This document shows, in pieces, positions 1 to 9,926 of a stretch of 24,396 nt of DNA (the stretch's first letter is position 1; the number at the start of each line of letters is the position of its first letter). Below the pieces are notes generated by a model. It did not search any database and was not told the DNA's origin. It saw only the letters and a list, made by a program, of their open reading frames with translations. The position numbers were made by a program, and so were the translations under genes. This DNA is from Pigoraptor vietnamica (Eukaryota > Opisthokonta > Filasterea). Location: positions 1 through 24,396 of the forward strand of contig CALSCQ010000355.1 in assembly GCA_943704525.1 (NCBI GenBank), written 5' to 3'.

Positions 1-2804
1 GGGGGGGATGGCCACACACGCCTACGGTTTCACTCTGAAAGAGCCCGTTGCAGAGGCACATGGAGGGCCCGCACACACGCACCGATAATCGTCACGCCCG
101 GCAGCTTGCGTCCGTCGACAAACGTGTTGGCCGTTGGCACGAGGTGGAAGGAGCCCTCCACACGCGACCACCGGCCGATCACAGAGTTCCAACCGATGAT
201 GGCGTGGGACACACACGCGTCCCTCTGTCACGTGGCCAGTCAACGTGTTGAGCAGAGAACCCGCAATGGCAACAAATGGAAGACAGCGATTGCAATTCAT
301 GCACACACGCGAAAAAGGCGACATGCGCATGCATGCAACGACACAAGCGCACGCACAACAACACACACGCGCACACACAACGACACACAAGCGCCCACAC
401 AACGACACACAAGCACACACAACGACACACGCCCACGCCTGAGCGTAAACCCACGGAGAGCCGTCCCAAGCAACGCAGTGAAGCAGCAACAACTCTCACT
501 CACCTGGATGGTCACATTGTCGAGGATGATGGCCTCTGCCACGCGCACACCCGGCCCAATGCGCACACCGGGACCAATCGACACATTCGGCCCAATCTGC
601 GACAGAAGAGGGGGGAAAAAATAATAAAGTGAGCGATGCGATCATATTTCTAGCTGCACATCACGAGAGACGCGCACGCAACTGCGCGAGCATGGAAGTC
701 CCAACGACAGCCTACACATCGGTTGAAACAGACCTTTGCAGTGCGGTCGACCGACGCCGTGGGATGAATGAGCACGTTGCCGACGATCTGGGGGCCGTCC
801 TTGGCCCGCTGTGCCAGCCGCTCGGGACACCGCTTGCGGTAGAGCTCGAGATAGAACTTGTTGGCGATGACGGCAGAACTAGGGTACGCACCGGGGGATA
901 GAGAGTGAGGCTGTGTTTTAACGCACAGGCGAAAATAGAAAGAAAAATAGTGCGAAAAAAGAGCAATGTCGGAACAGCTTGCAATTCAGGCGCGCGGCCA
1001 TAGACTCCGCAGCAAGAGAATGGAGACAGCGCCTCGCAAGCCAGATCACTGTCCAGACGACGGCTCGGAACAAAACAAATCAACTTCTTTTTCTACTCCT
1101 CGAATGAGCCACGCACTCACCCCGGCTTCTTGATCTGCCGCCACGAGTCGACCGTGTTGTAGAGGAACACGCGCCCAGTCCCCGCGAGTGGCACGAGAAT
1201 GTCCTGCTCAAGGCGCACAATGTCCTTCCCACGAGGCATCGACTGGTAGTTGCTACAAACAGAAATGCGCTCAGCCACCGAAGCACGGAATGACGAACCC
1301 GTCCACCCAGAGGAGCGCATGGAATCGTCACGACCGATGCCACTGCGGCGCTTCCAGGGACAGAGGGCCGACTGAACTGAACAGTACACGCGCCACACAC
1401 ACACACACGCAGTCGATAAGAGCGCATTCGGTCGCACCTCTCGTCGTACGATGCCTTGGATGCGTTGGCGTTGTACACGTCGCGGATGTAATCAAAGATG
1501 GCCGGCGGAAAGAGATAGACACCGCAGTTGATCGTGTTGCTCACGAACGTCTCGGGCTTCTCGGCATAGTGCATCACCTCGTGCGTCTGGGGGTTTGCGA
1601 CGACGCACCCGTAGTTCACAGCCTCGTCGTCGCTCACCTAGAACACAAAGATATCGCGTGAGACAAGGGGCTACTAATGGCGGAACAGAGGGAAAGAATA
1701 ACGGTAGAGGCGCAGTCACAGCGGACACGGTTATAAAATAGCTCTCGAAAGGACGCTCAAACGGCACACAAGCGGATCTCACAGCAGATTGTCTGACACA
1801 ATCAATGGGGTCACAAGGAAGGACGCGCACGCACGCACGCACCGTTGTGCCCATAATCGTCAGGTGCCGTCCGTCGCCGACAGTCTTGTGGAAGGCGAGT
1901 ATTTCGTTGAGAGGGAACGAGCTGCAAATGTCCCCGTGCAGCACGAAGAAGAGGTCGGGGTTACCCGCAAGGATCTGGTCGCGGAAGTGGTAGAGACCGC
2001 CGGCCGTGCCCAGCGCCTGGTACTCGCGCAGGTAGCTGCGGCAAGGGCGCTGTTAGAAAGTGATGCTAGCAAGTACAATTGGGTGGAGTTGTTGGAGAGA
2101 GAAGGCGCCGGGGAGAGGGGGGGGCGGGGAGGGAGAAATACATCTCGACTCTTAATAGAATGGCTGTACAGACACTCGACGCAGGCGCCGACAACTTCCC
2201 GCACCGGATGGGAACGCTCGTCTCCCTCTGTGCCATGAGAATAAACTTTGAAATCTGCGCTTCCTCGTAGAAGCCGATGAGGATGATCTCCTTGAGATCG
2301 GGCACCTGTGGCCGCACAAGCGTACGCAGTTGGGTATAAGCGCCGTTGGCATTGAATCCAGCGCGCACGCACGGACGCACACACACATACACACATACAC
2401 ACACAACACACTAAGCACGCACACGCACGCACACGCATGCACGCACAAACCGACACGAAATGCACGCACACAGACGATGGCATCTGCAAAAGCACGGCTT
2501 ACCTTCGCCAGGGCCTCGATATGGTGCTGCATCATTGGAACCCCCGCGATGGGAAACAGCGGCTTTTCCGAGTGCAGGGACAGCGGCCGAAAGCTCGTGG
2601 CTGGGACAAGAAGATGCATGTTACAACGGTGCATTTTCAAAGCCACACACGCAGACACAGTTGCGCACACACACAACACATACACACACGCACAACATGG
2701 TCATCATGCTCTCAGTTACGAACGAATATATAATAATAAGGCACGTGCGCCGGCAGCGACTCACCCCTCGCCGGACCTCCAATGAGTAGCACAGCCTTCA
2801 GCAT
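1..2804 (-). CDS. GMPPA: GDP-mannose pyrophosphorylase alpha subunit (GMPPA), 3' end outside window
   Basis: Cytosolic subunit that, in animals, binds GDP-mannose and restrains the catalytic beta subunit, setting GDP-mannose supply for glycosylation. Exons (minus strand): 2804-2765, 2600-2503, 2305-2205, 2035-1843, 1637-1438, 1252-1121, 878-734, 596-504 and 224-about 83. All join in frame and give about 381 residues; human GMPPA has about 420. Recognisable blocks are [19 protein letters not shown] in the N-terminal nucleotidyltransferase domain, [36 protein letters not shown], and the C-terminal left-handed beta-helix hexapeptides ([19 protein letters not shown]), then [18 protein letters not shown]. 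The start ATG begins [11 protein letters not shown], exactly as in the family. The last exon most likely splices after ATT ATC G at position 83 (donor GTGCGT), with its partner beyond the left edge; unspliced, the frame stops at about 30. The GTR of the usual nucleotide-binding signature reads ATS here. Confidence 0.93.
374..430. repeat. CA-rich short tandem repeat in GMPPA intron 8
   Basis: Three copies of a CACACAACGACACACAAGC unit start at 374, 396 and 416 (the third is shorter), inside a longer AC-rich tract running from about 300 to 440. The tract lies wholly within the intron between 504 and 224. Read on the coding strand it is GT-rich. The period is 22 then 20 bases. Confidence 0.8.
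2358..2462. repeat. AC-rich simple repeat in GMPPA intron 2
   Basis: Imperfect ACAC/ACGC microsatellite filling most of the intron between exons 2503-2600 and 2205-2305. Similar tracts lie in other introns (about 1385-1412, 2640-2698, 15320-15375), so CA/GT-rich intron filler is general in this genome. Confidence 0.75.
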
Positions 2805-3800
2805 TTTCACGGCTTCGGCCTCGCCGTCGTACGCAAGCACACGCACACAGCTGACGCAACGCTCCAATACGACGGAAAACCGAAGGATTCCCAATAAACG
2901 CCCCGCACACCCAAGCGACTTGAGCTTAGTTCAAACGGGGTTCAAAGCGCACACTTGCACGCCAAAAAAACGCACTCAATGTCAAACTGAGGCGCTGAAG
3001 TGGTCCTCGAAACGCGTGGATGGGGAGGCCGAGGGAGTGGCACATATCCACTTGCTTCGTCACGTGACTGATTTTGTTATCGGCGCCGGATTGCGAAACT
3101 CGGCCAAGAGGACCCCGTGTGCTCGATGGACGTGAGCGGGAAGTGTGTACGGCTCACTGCACCGGCCGACTGACCGATGCCAGCTGTCGGTCGGCGTTTC
3201 GAGACGAACGGCACCGAGTTCGTCAGGTGCCGTCGACTTGGCCTTAATCCGTCCGGGGGTCACAAATACCGGCACACCCGGCCGGCTTCACAGTGCAGGT
3301 GCGACTCAGACTGACTGATCACGCCGGCCGGAGCATTTTCAGTTGGGCCCCGGCCGCCAGCGCCGTTTTCCGTCGGCATTGCGTGACACTGCCTGATACT
3401 GAGTCGGTTCTGAGGCCGAGGCTTATCGTCGCCCGGAGGCTTGTCGTCGCCCGGCCGTGACCAGTACTGAGTCGCCGGCGCGACTGGAATTTTTGTTGTA
3501 GTAATAATACTAATGATCCGTCGGCTACCGAGCTACCAGAACTCAAGCTGCATTCGGCTGCGAGTCCGGCGAAATAGGTCATCAAGTGTGGCCTACTGTT
3601 CAGTACATCGACATGGGACGACAGGCGGCCGACAAGCCGAGCAAGCTTTAATCTGATCAGATAAAGCATGCGGATGACGGTCAAAGAAAGACAGACCGGC
3701 GGGAGACCAACTGAACAGCCACACTGATCTGTCGCAGCATCACTGCGCAAGCTGGGAATCAACGTCGGCACCCCCCGCCCAGCCGGCCCATGTTGCGCCC
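2805..3800. other. Spacer between GMPPA start and M4 protease end; no supported gene
   Basis: 996 bases hold the GMPPA promoter and the downstream region of the protease gene. Open frames on both strands here have low-complexity or arginine/serine-rich translations that I match to no family. The part from about 3110 to 3760 is rich in CCGGCC and GACTGA words. It also has a tandem 18-base unit ending TCGTCGCCCG at about 3418-3455 and a hairpin with 8-base arms at 3208-3233. No tRNA B-box with a matching A-box was seen. Confidence 0.6.
3208..3233. repeat. Inverted repeat, 8-bp perfect arms
   Basis: ACGGCACC at 3208-3215 pairs with GGTGCCGT at 3226-3233 across a 10-base loop. It lies about 400 bases upstream of the GMPPA start. 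Function unknown; it may be a dyad binding site or chance in GC-rich DNA. Confidence 0.5.
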
Positions 3801-6563
3801 TTAGTCAGACTCGGCGATGCCGGCCGAGGGAAGGCGGTTCGTCTTCGTCGCGAGGATGGACCCAGGGCCGTGCAGCGCGCCATTCTTCGTGACGGCACGG
3901 ATGCGGAACGTGTAAGCCGACTTGGGCGCGAGGTTCCTGAGCGTGTAGGTCGTGGCGGTGCCCGCAATCTTGGTGGGGTTGACCCACTCGACGTGCCCAA
4001 GGACGGGCATGAGGTACTCGATGATGTACGCGCTCGTCGGATCCTGTGCCGTGGTCACCGCAGGCAAATTGAGCAGGAAACAGTCAACAGTATACTAGCA
4101 ATTGTCAAATGGCACGACGACGACAGATATAAACGCTTGATCCATTGACAGTGACAAACGAAGAATATGACCCACCGACGCAGGGAAGTTGGTGCTCGGC
4201 GCCATCCACTGGAACGTGATCGAGTTCTTCGTCGTCGCCTTCACCTTGAACGAGCGGACGGCCGAGGGCCCGCGGCACCGGCTGCCGTGCATGTTGACGA
4301 GGTCGATCACCTTGAAGAGCTGAACGCAATCGTCGCCGTTGATGACCTGGTTGCCGCGAACCCACGGCCCCGACTGCGCAGTCACTTCGTACAGCTTCGT
4401 GGGAGTGGTGAGGAAGTCGTAGCACGCGCGCTTGAGGGCGAACGCCATGTCCGTGAACGTCGTGAAGGGCTGCATGTACATCGACTGCGCGCGCCAGAAG
4501 ATCGCCGCCGTCTTCGTCAGGCCCAGCCCGCGGATCTGCAGAAGTAAGCCGGCAAGATTAATGCGGTGCAGGCCAGACCTCCACCAAAGGAAAGCACGCT
4601 CTCTTTGACAGTACTGCCGACCCGCTGACAAATGTTGAATACCTTGGTGTAGTCGAAGGCGGCGCCGTCCACGAGTGTGGCGAATGCGCGGTTAACAATG
4701 CCGCAGTTCGAGTGAACGCCACCGCTGTCGGCAGTGCTGCACACGTACAGCGGCGAGGTCGTCTCGGGAGGGTGGCTGAAGCACCTGCAATGGGTATTCA
4801 AAAAACGGATTCAGAGGCGGGAAAAGCGCAGTCCATCACTCGGTCGAGTCAGTACAACAGACTGAACTGCGCACAATTGGCAGGATAGCAGTCGCGATTG
4901 TCACTCACTGGGGTGAGAACATGTCGCGGAGGCCGAGATGGTTGGCGGGGTATTCGTCGTCTTCGCCCTGAAGCCAGCGCACCGACTGCTTCTTGCGGTC
5001 CTTGACGCACACGCCAAACTTGCGGTCGCCGGGCTTCGACTTGTCGTCGGCAGAGTTCATGTTGAGCTGGTCCACGACCTCGCCCCAAATGTCTGCATTC
5101 AACGGCAAAGAAAGAGCAATCGTTAAAACGGTCAGCCGAAGGCCCGACGACGCTGGTGATGCACGCTCTTGCCAGCAGTGAAACTGACGAGGGGAACTGA
5201 AAGCCGCGACTCACCCGCCATGCCCTCATCGAGCGCGCCGGGCTCGGGGTCGCCCATAAGGCTACCCGTGAACTGCATGTATCCGTGCCCAAGCTGCGTG
5301 CGGCCATCGGGCATTTCAGTGGGCATTTACGAATATGACGGCGGACAAAAAGAAGGCGCCGTCGTAACAAACAATTCCATTCACCCAGGCGTTGAACATT
5401 TTCGCCACTGCACTGACCTCGTGACCGACAGTGTCGTCCGTGTAGAACTCCTGGCAGAAATTGAGCGTCCTCTCACCAGAGTCCCAGTAGGCGTTCGGGC
5501 AGGCGTCGGGCACGCAGTAGCCGTCGTCGTTGCAGCTCGCGTCCGCCATGATGTCGCCGCACTCGGACTCGTCAAAGCACTTGCGGTAGATGAAGAGGCG
5601 CGAGCGGATGATCGCGTCCTTGCCGTTGAAGGACAGGTACTTGCCGCCGGAGAGCGACGCAAACACGTTGTACGTCGAGATGACGTCCTTGACAATCTCC
5701 TTGCTCTTCGGGTTCTTGATCCTGTCGATTTTGTCGCCCGTCGCGTACGAATACTCGTCCACGTCGTCAGGGATGGGGTGCTCGTAGTGCTTGTGGTTGA
5801 GCTTGTCAAGCGACTTGGTCGCGACGTGGAGCACTTGGCCGTTGTGGGCGTCGACAAACGCGAAGTACGTCGTCTTGAAATGGTGGAGGCGCACGGCGTA
5901 CGCGAGGTTGCCCGTCGGCGCGTCTGTCTCAACCGGCTCGGCGCCGGCGAACAGCGCGCGCTTGAACACGACGACCTCCTTCTTGGCGACCTTGATCCCC
6001 TGCGGCTTGAGCCCAGCCTGGGCAGCGACCGCGGCAATGGAGGCGTCGACCGCATCCGCCTCTGCGACCGTGGGCTTGGTCGTCGTCAGCGAGAGGCCGG
6101 GGACGAAGATGCCCTGCGCGGACGTGAGCTTGTAGCCGGGCGCAAAGTGCACCGTGATGCCGGACGAAAAGACGGGGACGCCCTCGACCTCCTGCCTGAG
6201 GCGGGTGTGCATGAAGCCGAGGTCGTCGACGGTGGGCTCCGCAGAGCGAACGACCTGCTTGGCCGTCTCGTCGGTGATGCCGAACGCCGCACCATACGTC
6301 GTGAAGAAGTGGGCAAGGCCGTCCTCAATCGACTCGGAGCGGCGCTGGCGGAGGGACTCGGCGACATCGTCAGGGATGGCAAGGAAGGTCGCGGAGCCGA
6401 GACCGTCGTGGGAGACAATGTTGACGCGCTCGTCGGCCTCATGCACGGCGCGGGCGGCCCTGCGCGCGCGGTCCGCGTGGGAGTTTGGCTTGTGGAGGAA
6501 GGCGGAGCACGTCGCGGAGAAGACGACGAGCGCCAGAAGCGCGATGAGGGTGCGCGACGCCAT
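3801..6563 (-). CDS. Secreted thermolysin-like (M4) zinc metalloprotease with C-terminal FN3 domain
   Basis: Zinc endopeptidase predicted to enter the secretory route and mature by propeptide removal. Exons: 6563-5418, 5293-5215, 5092-4909, 4784-4643, 4535-4176, 4043-3801; all join in frame to 717 residues ending in TAA. Residues 1-21 are a signal peptide (hydrophobic LIALLALVVFSATCSA). About 50-290 is an FTP/PepSY-type propeptide (GLAHFFTTYGAAFGI; DLGFMHTRLRQEVEGVPVF). The catalytic core has HELGH at 381-385 (zinc ligands plus Glu382), the third ligand Glu405 in GALDEGMAD, and DSGGVHSNCGI with the transition-state His494, as in thermolysin. About 605-700 is a fibronectin III domain (SAYIIEY, YTLRNLAPKSAYTFRIRAV). 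The first ATG after the upstream stop that gives the signal peptide is at 6563. The family is mainly bacterial, but five spliceosomal introns show a settled eukaryotic gene. The many cysteines in the catalytic part suggest disulfides. Confidence 0.92.
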
Positions 6564-6785
6564 GTCTGCGCACGTCACGTCCGAACCGTAAAGCGGTTGC
6601 TGTGAATCGGCGGAATAATAGTACTAGTGGCCGCGATCACGTTTCGGATTCAGTGCGATCGGCGACGGGCTTGACTGACGGCACACGCACGGCGGCGCAC
6701 TGGACGGCGCACTGAGAGGCGATTGAACGCGGAGGGACACGGAGAAACAGGGCCGCCGTGCTACTGTACGCGCTGGGAAAAAGAG

Positions 6786-6833
6786 GGGGGCGGTGGCTGT
6801 GTCTGGAGGAGCAAAAGGAAAATAAAATTTTTT
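6786..6833. repeat. 48-bp direct repeat, copy 1
   Basis: The first 30 bases (GGGGGCGGTGGCTGTGTCTG and the next ten) are identical to copy 2 at 6924. The following 18 bases differ at four positions and end in a T run. Copies are 138 bases apart. Confidence 0.9.
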
Positions 6834-6923
6834 GGCACTATTCTCGGCAATTGGCAATGTTACTGTCATTGAGGACTTTTGTATGAAAAATGTATGGATG
6901 TCCAGATGCGAAAATAAAAATAA

Positions 6924-6971
6924 GGGGGCGGTGGCTGTGTCTGGAGGAGCAAACCGAAAATAATTTTTTTT
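6924..6971. repeat. 48-bp direct repeat, copy 2
   Basis: Second copy of the repeat at 6786-6833, 44 of 48 bases identical by hand count. Both copies are joined to A/T-rich tails (GAAAATAA then a T run), which looks like part of a dispersed repeat or a duplicated regulatory module. Confidence 0.9.
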
Positions 6972-7119
6972 ATCGATCTTTATAATTCTTTGCACAAATG
7001 TATGGGGAAATGTATGGCGAATAAATTTTGGTCGAAAATCAAAAATTTGTATTGGACACTTTCCACCCGACGTCCGCCTGTCAACTTATTTTACGTCGTA
7101 TCGTAAAAGTATTCCAGCT

Positions 7120-7147
7120 CACGTGATGTCCACATGATGCTCACGTG
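7120..7147. promoter_or_regulatory. Paired CACGTG (E-box/G-box) motifs
   Basis: Perfect CACGTG palindromes lie at 7120-7125 and 7142-7147, two helical turns apart (22 bp), 107-134 bases upstream of the UBA5 ATG. CACGTG is the usual target of bHLH or bHLH-ZIP factors. That it acts on UBA5 or on the divergent protease gene is inference. Confidence 0.45.
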
Positions 7148-7253
7148 CACACCAAAGGAAGATCAAGTCGCGGGCGACTCTCCACTACAACTGCTGTTTT
7201 TTCGTTTCCTGCGTTGTTTGGAGCACATCTCTCGTAGAGCTTAGCAGCGGAGA

Positions 7254-9926
7254 ATGGACACACAAGCAGAGTTGGAGCGGCTTCGTGCCGAGGTGCGCGA
7301 GTTGAAGAGCCAACTGGGCGCATCGGCCGTGCGGAGGAGGGGCAAGATTGAAAAGATGAGCGCCGAAGTGGTCGACTCGAATCCCTACAGGTGAGCATTG
7401 GCACTCCGCTGTGCGCGTGTGTATAAACAAGTGGATGTGGTGATGCCGTGTACTTTTGCTCTGCGCATTGTGACTATTGTGTGCGTGTGTTCAAGTGGAT
7501 GCGCTGATGCCGTGTTGCTTTTGCTCTGCATTACTGTGAGTATCAGCCCACTCCGCTGCGAATTTGTGTGCAAGTGGATGCCGTGCTCCTGCTGCTCTGC
7601 ACTACTGTCAACCCACTCCACTGTGCGTGTCACAGTCGACTGTGACACTATTGTGTGCGGTTAAGTGGATTCGCTGATGCCATGTTGCAATCGCTCTGCA
7701 CGACCTGACAGCCGTCTCATGGCACTCAAGAGGATGGGCATCGTGGACAAGTACGAGGTGCGTTGCTCTTGCGAAAGCAGTATTTGTGGCCCACGGTGAT
7801 TGTGTGCGAAGAGGTGCCCGCGCGGCTATCGTGTCTATTCCATTTACAATTCCTTGTCGACTGTCTTGGTTGAGCTGCAATCGCCCTGATTCACTGCAGC
7901 GCATTCGCGACTTCACCGTCGCCGTCGTGGGTGTGGGAGGCGTCGGGAGTGTTGCCGCAGAGATGCTCACTCGCTGTGGCATCGGGAAGCTCCTTCTATT
8001 CGACTATGACAAGGTCGAACTCGCCAATATGAACCGGTGGGGCGCACTGCCTTGCCTCGAAGAGGGCGTCTGGAAGATCTCCGCATTCCTCTCACGCAAA
8101 TTAGGAACCCATGTGTGCTGGGGCTCTCCCTCATCCGCTCCGTCTCCCTCTCCTTCTCTGTGTGCGCGTCCCTTTTCACTGTACGGACCTGTGTGGTGAT
8201 CGTGCTGTCCTCTGTGCGTCTGCTTTATTCGCCCCTTCCCACCGCTCGTCCGCGATCTTACGGACATGGCCACAGGCTCTTCTTCAAGCCGGATCAAGCG
8301 GGCCTCAGCAAGGTCGCCGCTGCGAAGGAGACGCTGCAGGACATCAACCCCGACGTCACTATCGATGCGTTCAACTACAACATCACCACTGTGGAGAATT
8401 TTGACCACTTTATGGACCTGCTGAGGACTGGATCGCTCACGGGGGGCGCCGTCGACCTTGTGCTCAGCTGTGTGGACAACTTTGAGGCACGCATGGCTAT
8501 CAACCAGGTGTGTTGAATGCGCCATGCTCCGTTGGTGCGGGACACTTTGACGATGACGTCGTGCGGTTACTGAGTCGAAGCTTGTTGTGCAGGCGTGCAA
8601 TGAGCTTGGGCAGACGTGGTTTGAGAGCGGCGTCGCGGAGAATGCCGTGTCCGGTCACATTCAGATGGTTATTCCCGGAGAGACGGCCTGCTTTGCTGTG
8701 AGTGTTCCCCTGTGTCGGACGGTCTATCGCAGTGGCCGTGCAACATGCATACCGTTTCTCGCGCCCAACACCAGCGTGCTTGCTTGCGGTTTCTAGATGG
8801 GCGCTCCCCTCCATAGCGGTGTCGTGGATGGACCTCGCGCTTTATTCACACGTTGTGCCTGCAAACCTCCAGTGCGCTCCCCCACTTGTCGTCGCTTCCG
8901 GCATCGACGAGCGCACCCTCAAGCGCGAAGGCGTTTGCGCTGCGTCGCTTCCCACGACGATGGGCATTGTCGCGGGTTTCCTTGTCCAGAATGCCCTCAA
9001 GTGCGTGTCTGTTCTTGGCTATTGGCGTCGTTATATATACGATTTTGGTGGCTCCGGTTCCGCTATGTCTATATTGAGCTTGGTTTCTCATTGAGCTGTC
9101 CGCACAAATTCGTTCAGGTATCTCCTCAAGTTCGGCGAGGTGTCGCGCTATCTCGGCTACATTGCGCTGCGAGACTTCTTCCCCAACATGGGCATGCGCG
9201 CCAATCCGGACTGCGAGAACGGGCACTGTCGCAAGCGGCAAGCCGAGTATGCGGTGCGTCTGCGCATGAGGCTAGGGCTGTCGCAGTGCATGCCCTTCAC
9301 GTGCTTGACCTTTCGCTGTGGCCATTTGGGTGTGCTCTGCTTGTGTCTTGTATCCCTCTTCTCGAATGGCCTTGCGTTTTGGCTGAAGCGCAACTGTGGA
9401 TGCCCCGCAGGCGAAAGTTGCCGCACAGCCCAAGAATGATGCGCCGACGGTGGTGGAGGAGGAAAATGAGGTCGTCCACGAAGAAAATAACTGGGGTGGG
9501 TTCAAGCTTTCCTGACGCACCGGAAGCATGATTCCTGCGTGACGCGAAGCTCAAAATTTCGTTCTTAATCGCCTCCTTGAAGGTATTGAGCTCGTGGACG
9601 AGTGTGTCGTCACAAATGCGGACGATGTGGCCGAGGCATCACGCAAGGCGAACCTTGCCGAGGGCGTCCAGTTTGCATTCACACGGCCCGCTGCAGCGCC
9701 TGTTGAGGTGAGCGCAAGTGACGTATGGTGTGCATGTGTGTGCAAGTGGCTTATGGGTGGGCCTGTGCGTGTGTGCATGTGTAGTGCGTGTGCGCGGTTC
9801 GTGTGGTGGTGGTCATTGTACTCAACGACGTGCGTGCGAATTTTTTCTTCGCAGAGCCCCGCCAATGCGACTGACGTCGGTGGCGCGAGCCTTGAGGAGC
9901 TCATGAGCAAGCTGGGCAGCATGTGA
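7254..9926 (+). CDS. UBA5: UFM1-activating E1 enzyme UBA5
   Basis: Activates the ubiquitin-like protein UFM1 with ATP, forms a thioester with it and passes it to UFC1. Exons: 7254-7390, 7712-7757, 7900-8036, 8276-8507, 8593-8697, 8873-9000, 9118-9253, 9411-9495, 9583-9707, 9855-9926; 400 residues (human 404), all junctions in frame. The N-terminus is helical, followed by [20 protein letters not shown]-like sequence typical of UBA5. The nucleotide site [20 protein letters not shown] is at about 72-91, with [13 protein letters not shown] after it. The zinc site is Cys217/Cys220 with Cys294/Cys299. The catalytic Cys241 sits in [15 protein letters not shown]. The UFM1/ATG8-binding motif WGIELV is at 335-340, and the C-terminal UFC1-binding helix ends [12 protein letters not shown]. 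It is tail-to-tail with the myosin gene. Confidence 0.97.
7428..7711 (+). repeat. Degenerate minisatellite in UBA5 intron 1
   Basis: Four decayed copies of a 64-91 base unit begin with (C/T)AAGTGGAT at 7428, 7492, 7571 and 7662. They run through GCTGATGCCGTGTTG-like and GCTCTGCAC-like segments to a CCCACTCC-like segment. The last copy supplies the branch/acceptor region of exon 2 (acceptor AG at 7710-7711). Confidence 0.65.
7627..7648. repeat. Perfect 22-bp palindrome inside UBA5 intron 1
   Basis: Arms GTGTCACAGTC and GACTGTGACAC abut with no spacer, so the whole 22 bases equal their own reverse complement. It lies in the third unit of the minisatellite. It could form a cruciform, an RNA hairpin or a dimer binding site. 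Confidence 0.85.

Larger units (their letters stand above)
6564..7253. promoter_or_regulatory. Divergent intergenic region between M4 protease and UBA5
   Basis: 690 bases between the two start codons must carry both promoters. From about 6820 to 7110 it is clearly AT-richer than the genes. It contains a near-perfect 48-bp direct repeat and a pair of CACGTG boxes nearer UBA5, listed separately. A frame on the minus strand (6995-6624) encodes the repeated peptide FAPPDTATAPLF twice but has no ATG at its head, so I do not call it a gene. No clear TATA box was found. Confidence 0.6.

Noticed and set aside
30-82. Direct read-through of GMPPA to a stop at about position 30
   Set aside because: The residues after TIIG do not match the family end, about 30 residues would be missing, and a consensus donor GTGCGT sits at the expected place. 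A further exon beyond the edge is more likely.
106-632. His/Thr-rich frames on the plus strand
   Set aside because: They are translations of the AC-rich repeat in GMPPA intron 8.
2920-2960. Possible tRNA (GGTTCAAA word resembling a B box)
   Set aside because: No A box, no cloverleaf stems and no matching acceptor ends around it.
3319-3771. 150-codon minus-strand frame just downstream of the protease stop
   Set aside because: No recognisable domain, serine/arginine/leucine-rich composition, and its position fits the protease 3'UTR.
5169-6605. 478-codon open frame on the plus strand
   Set aside because: It is antisense to the large first exon of the M4 protease, whose signal peptide, propeptide and HExxH are clear. 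The translation is V/R/D/L-rich, as expected for the opposite strand of GC-rich coding DNA.
6624-6995. Minus-strand frame encoding FAPPDTATAPLF twice, upstream of the M4 gene
   Set aside because: It has no ATG at its head and its repeated peptide follows simply from the DNA repeat. Kept only as a repeat observation.
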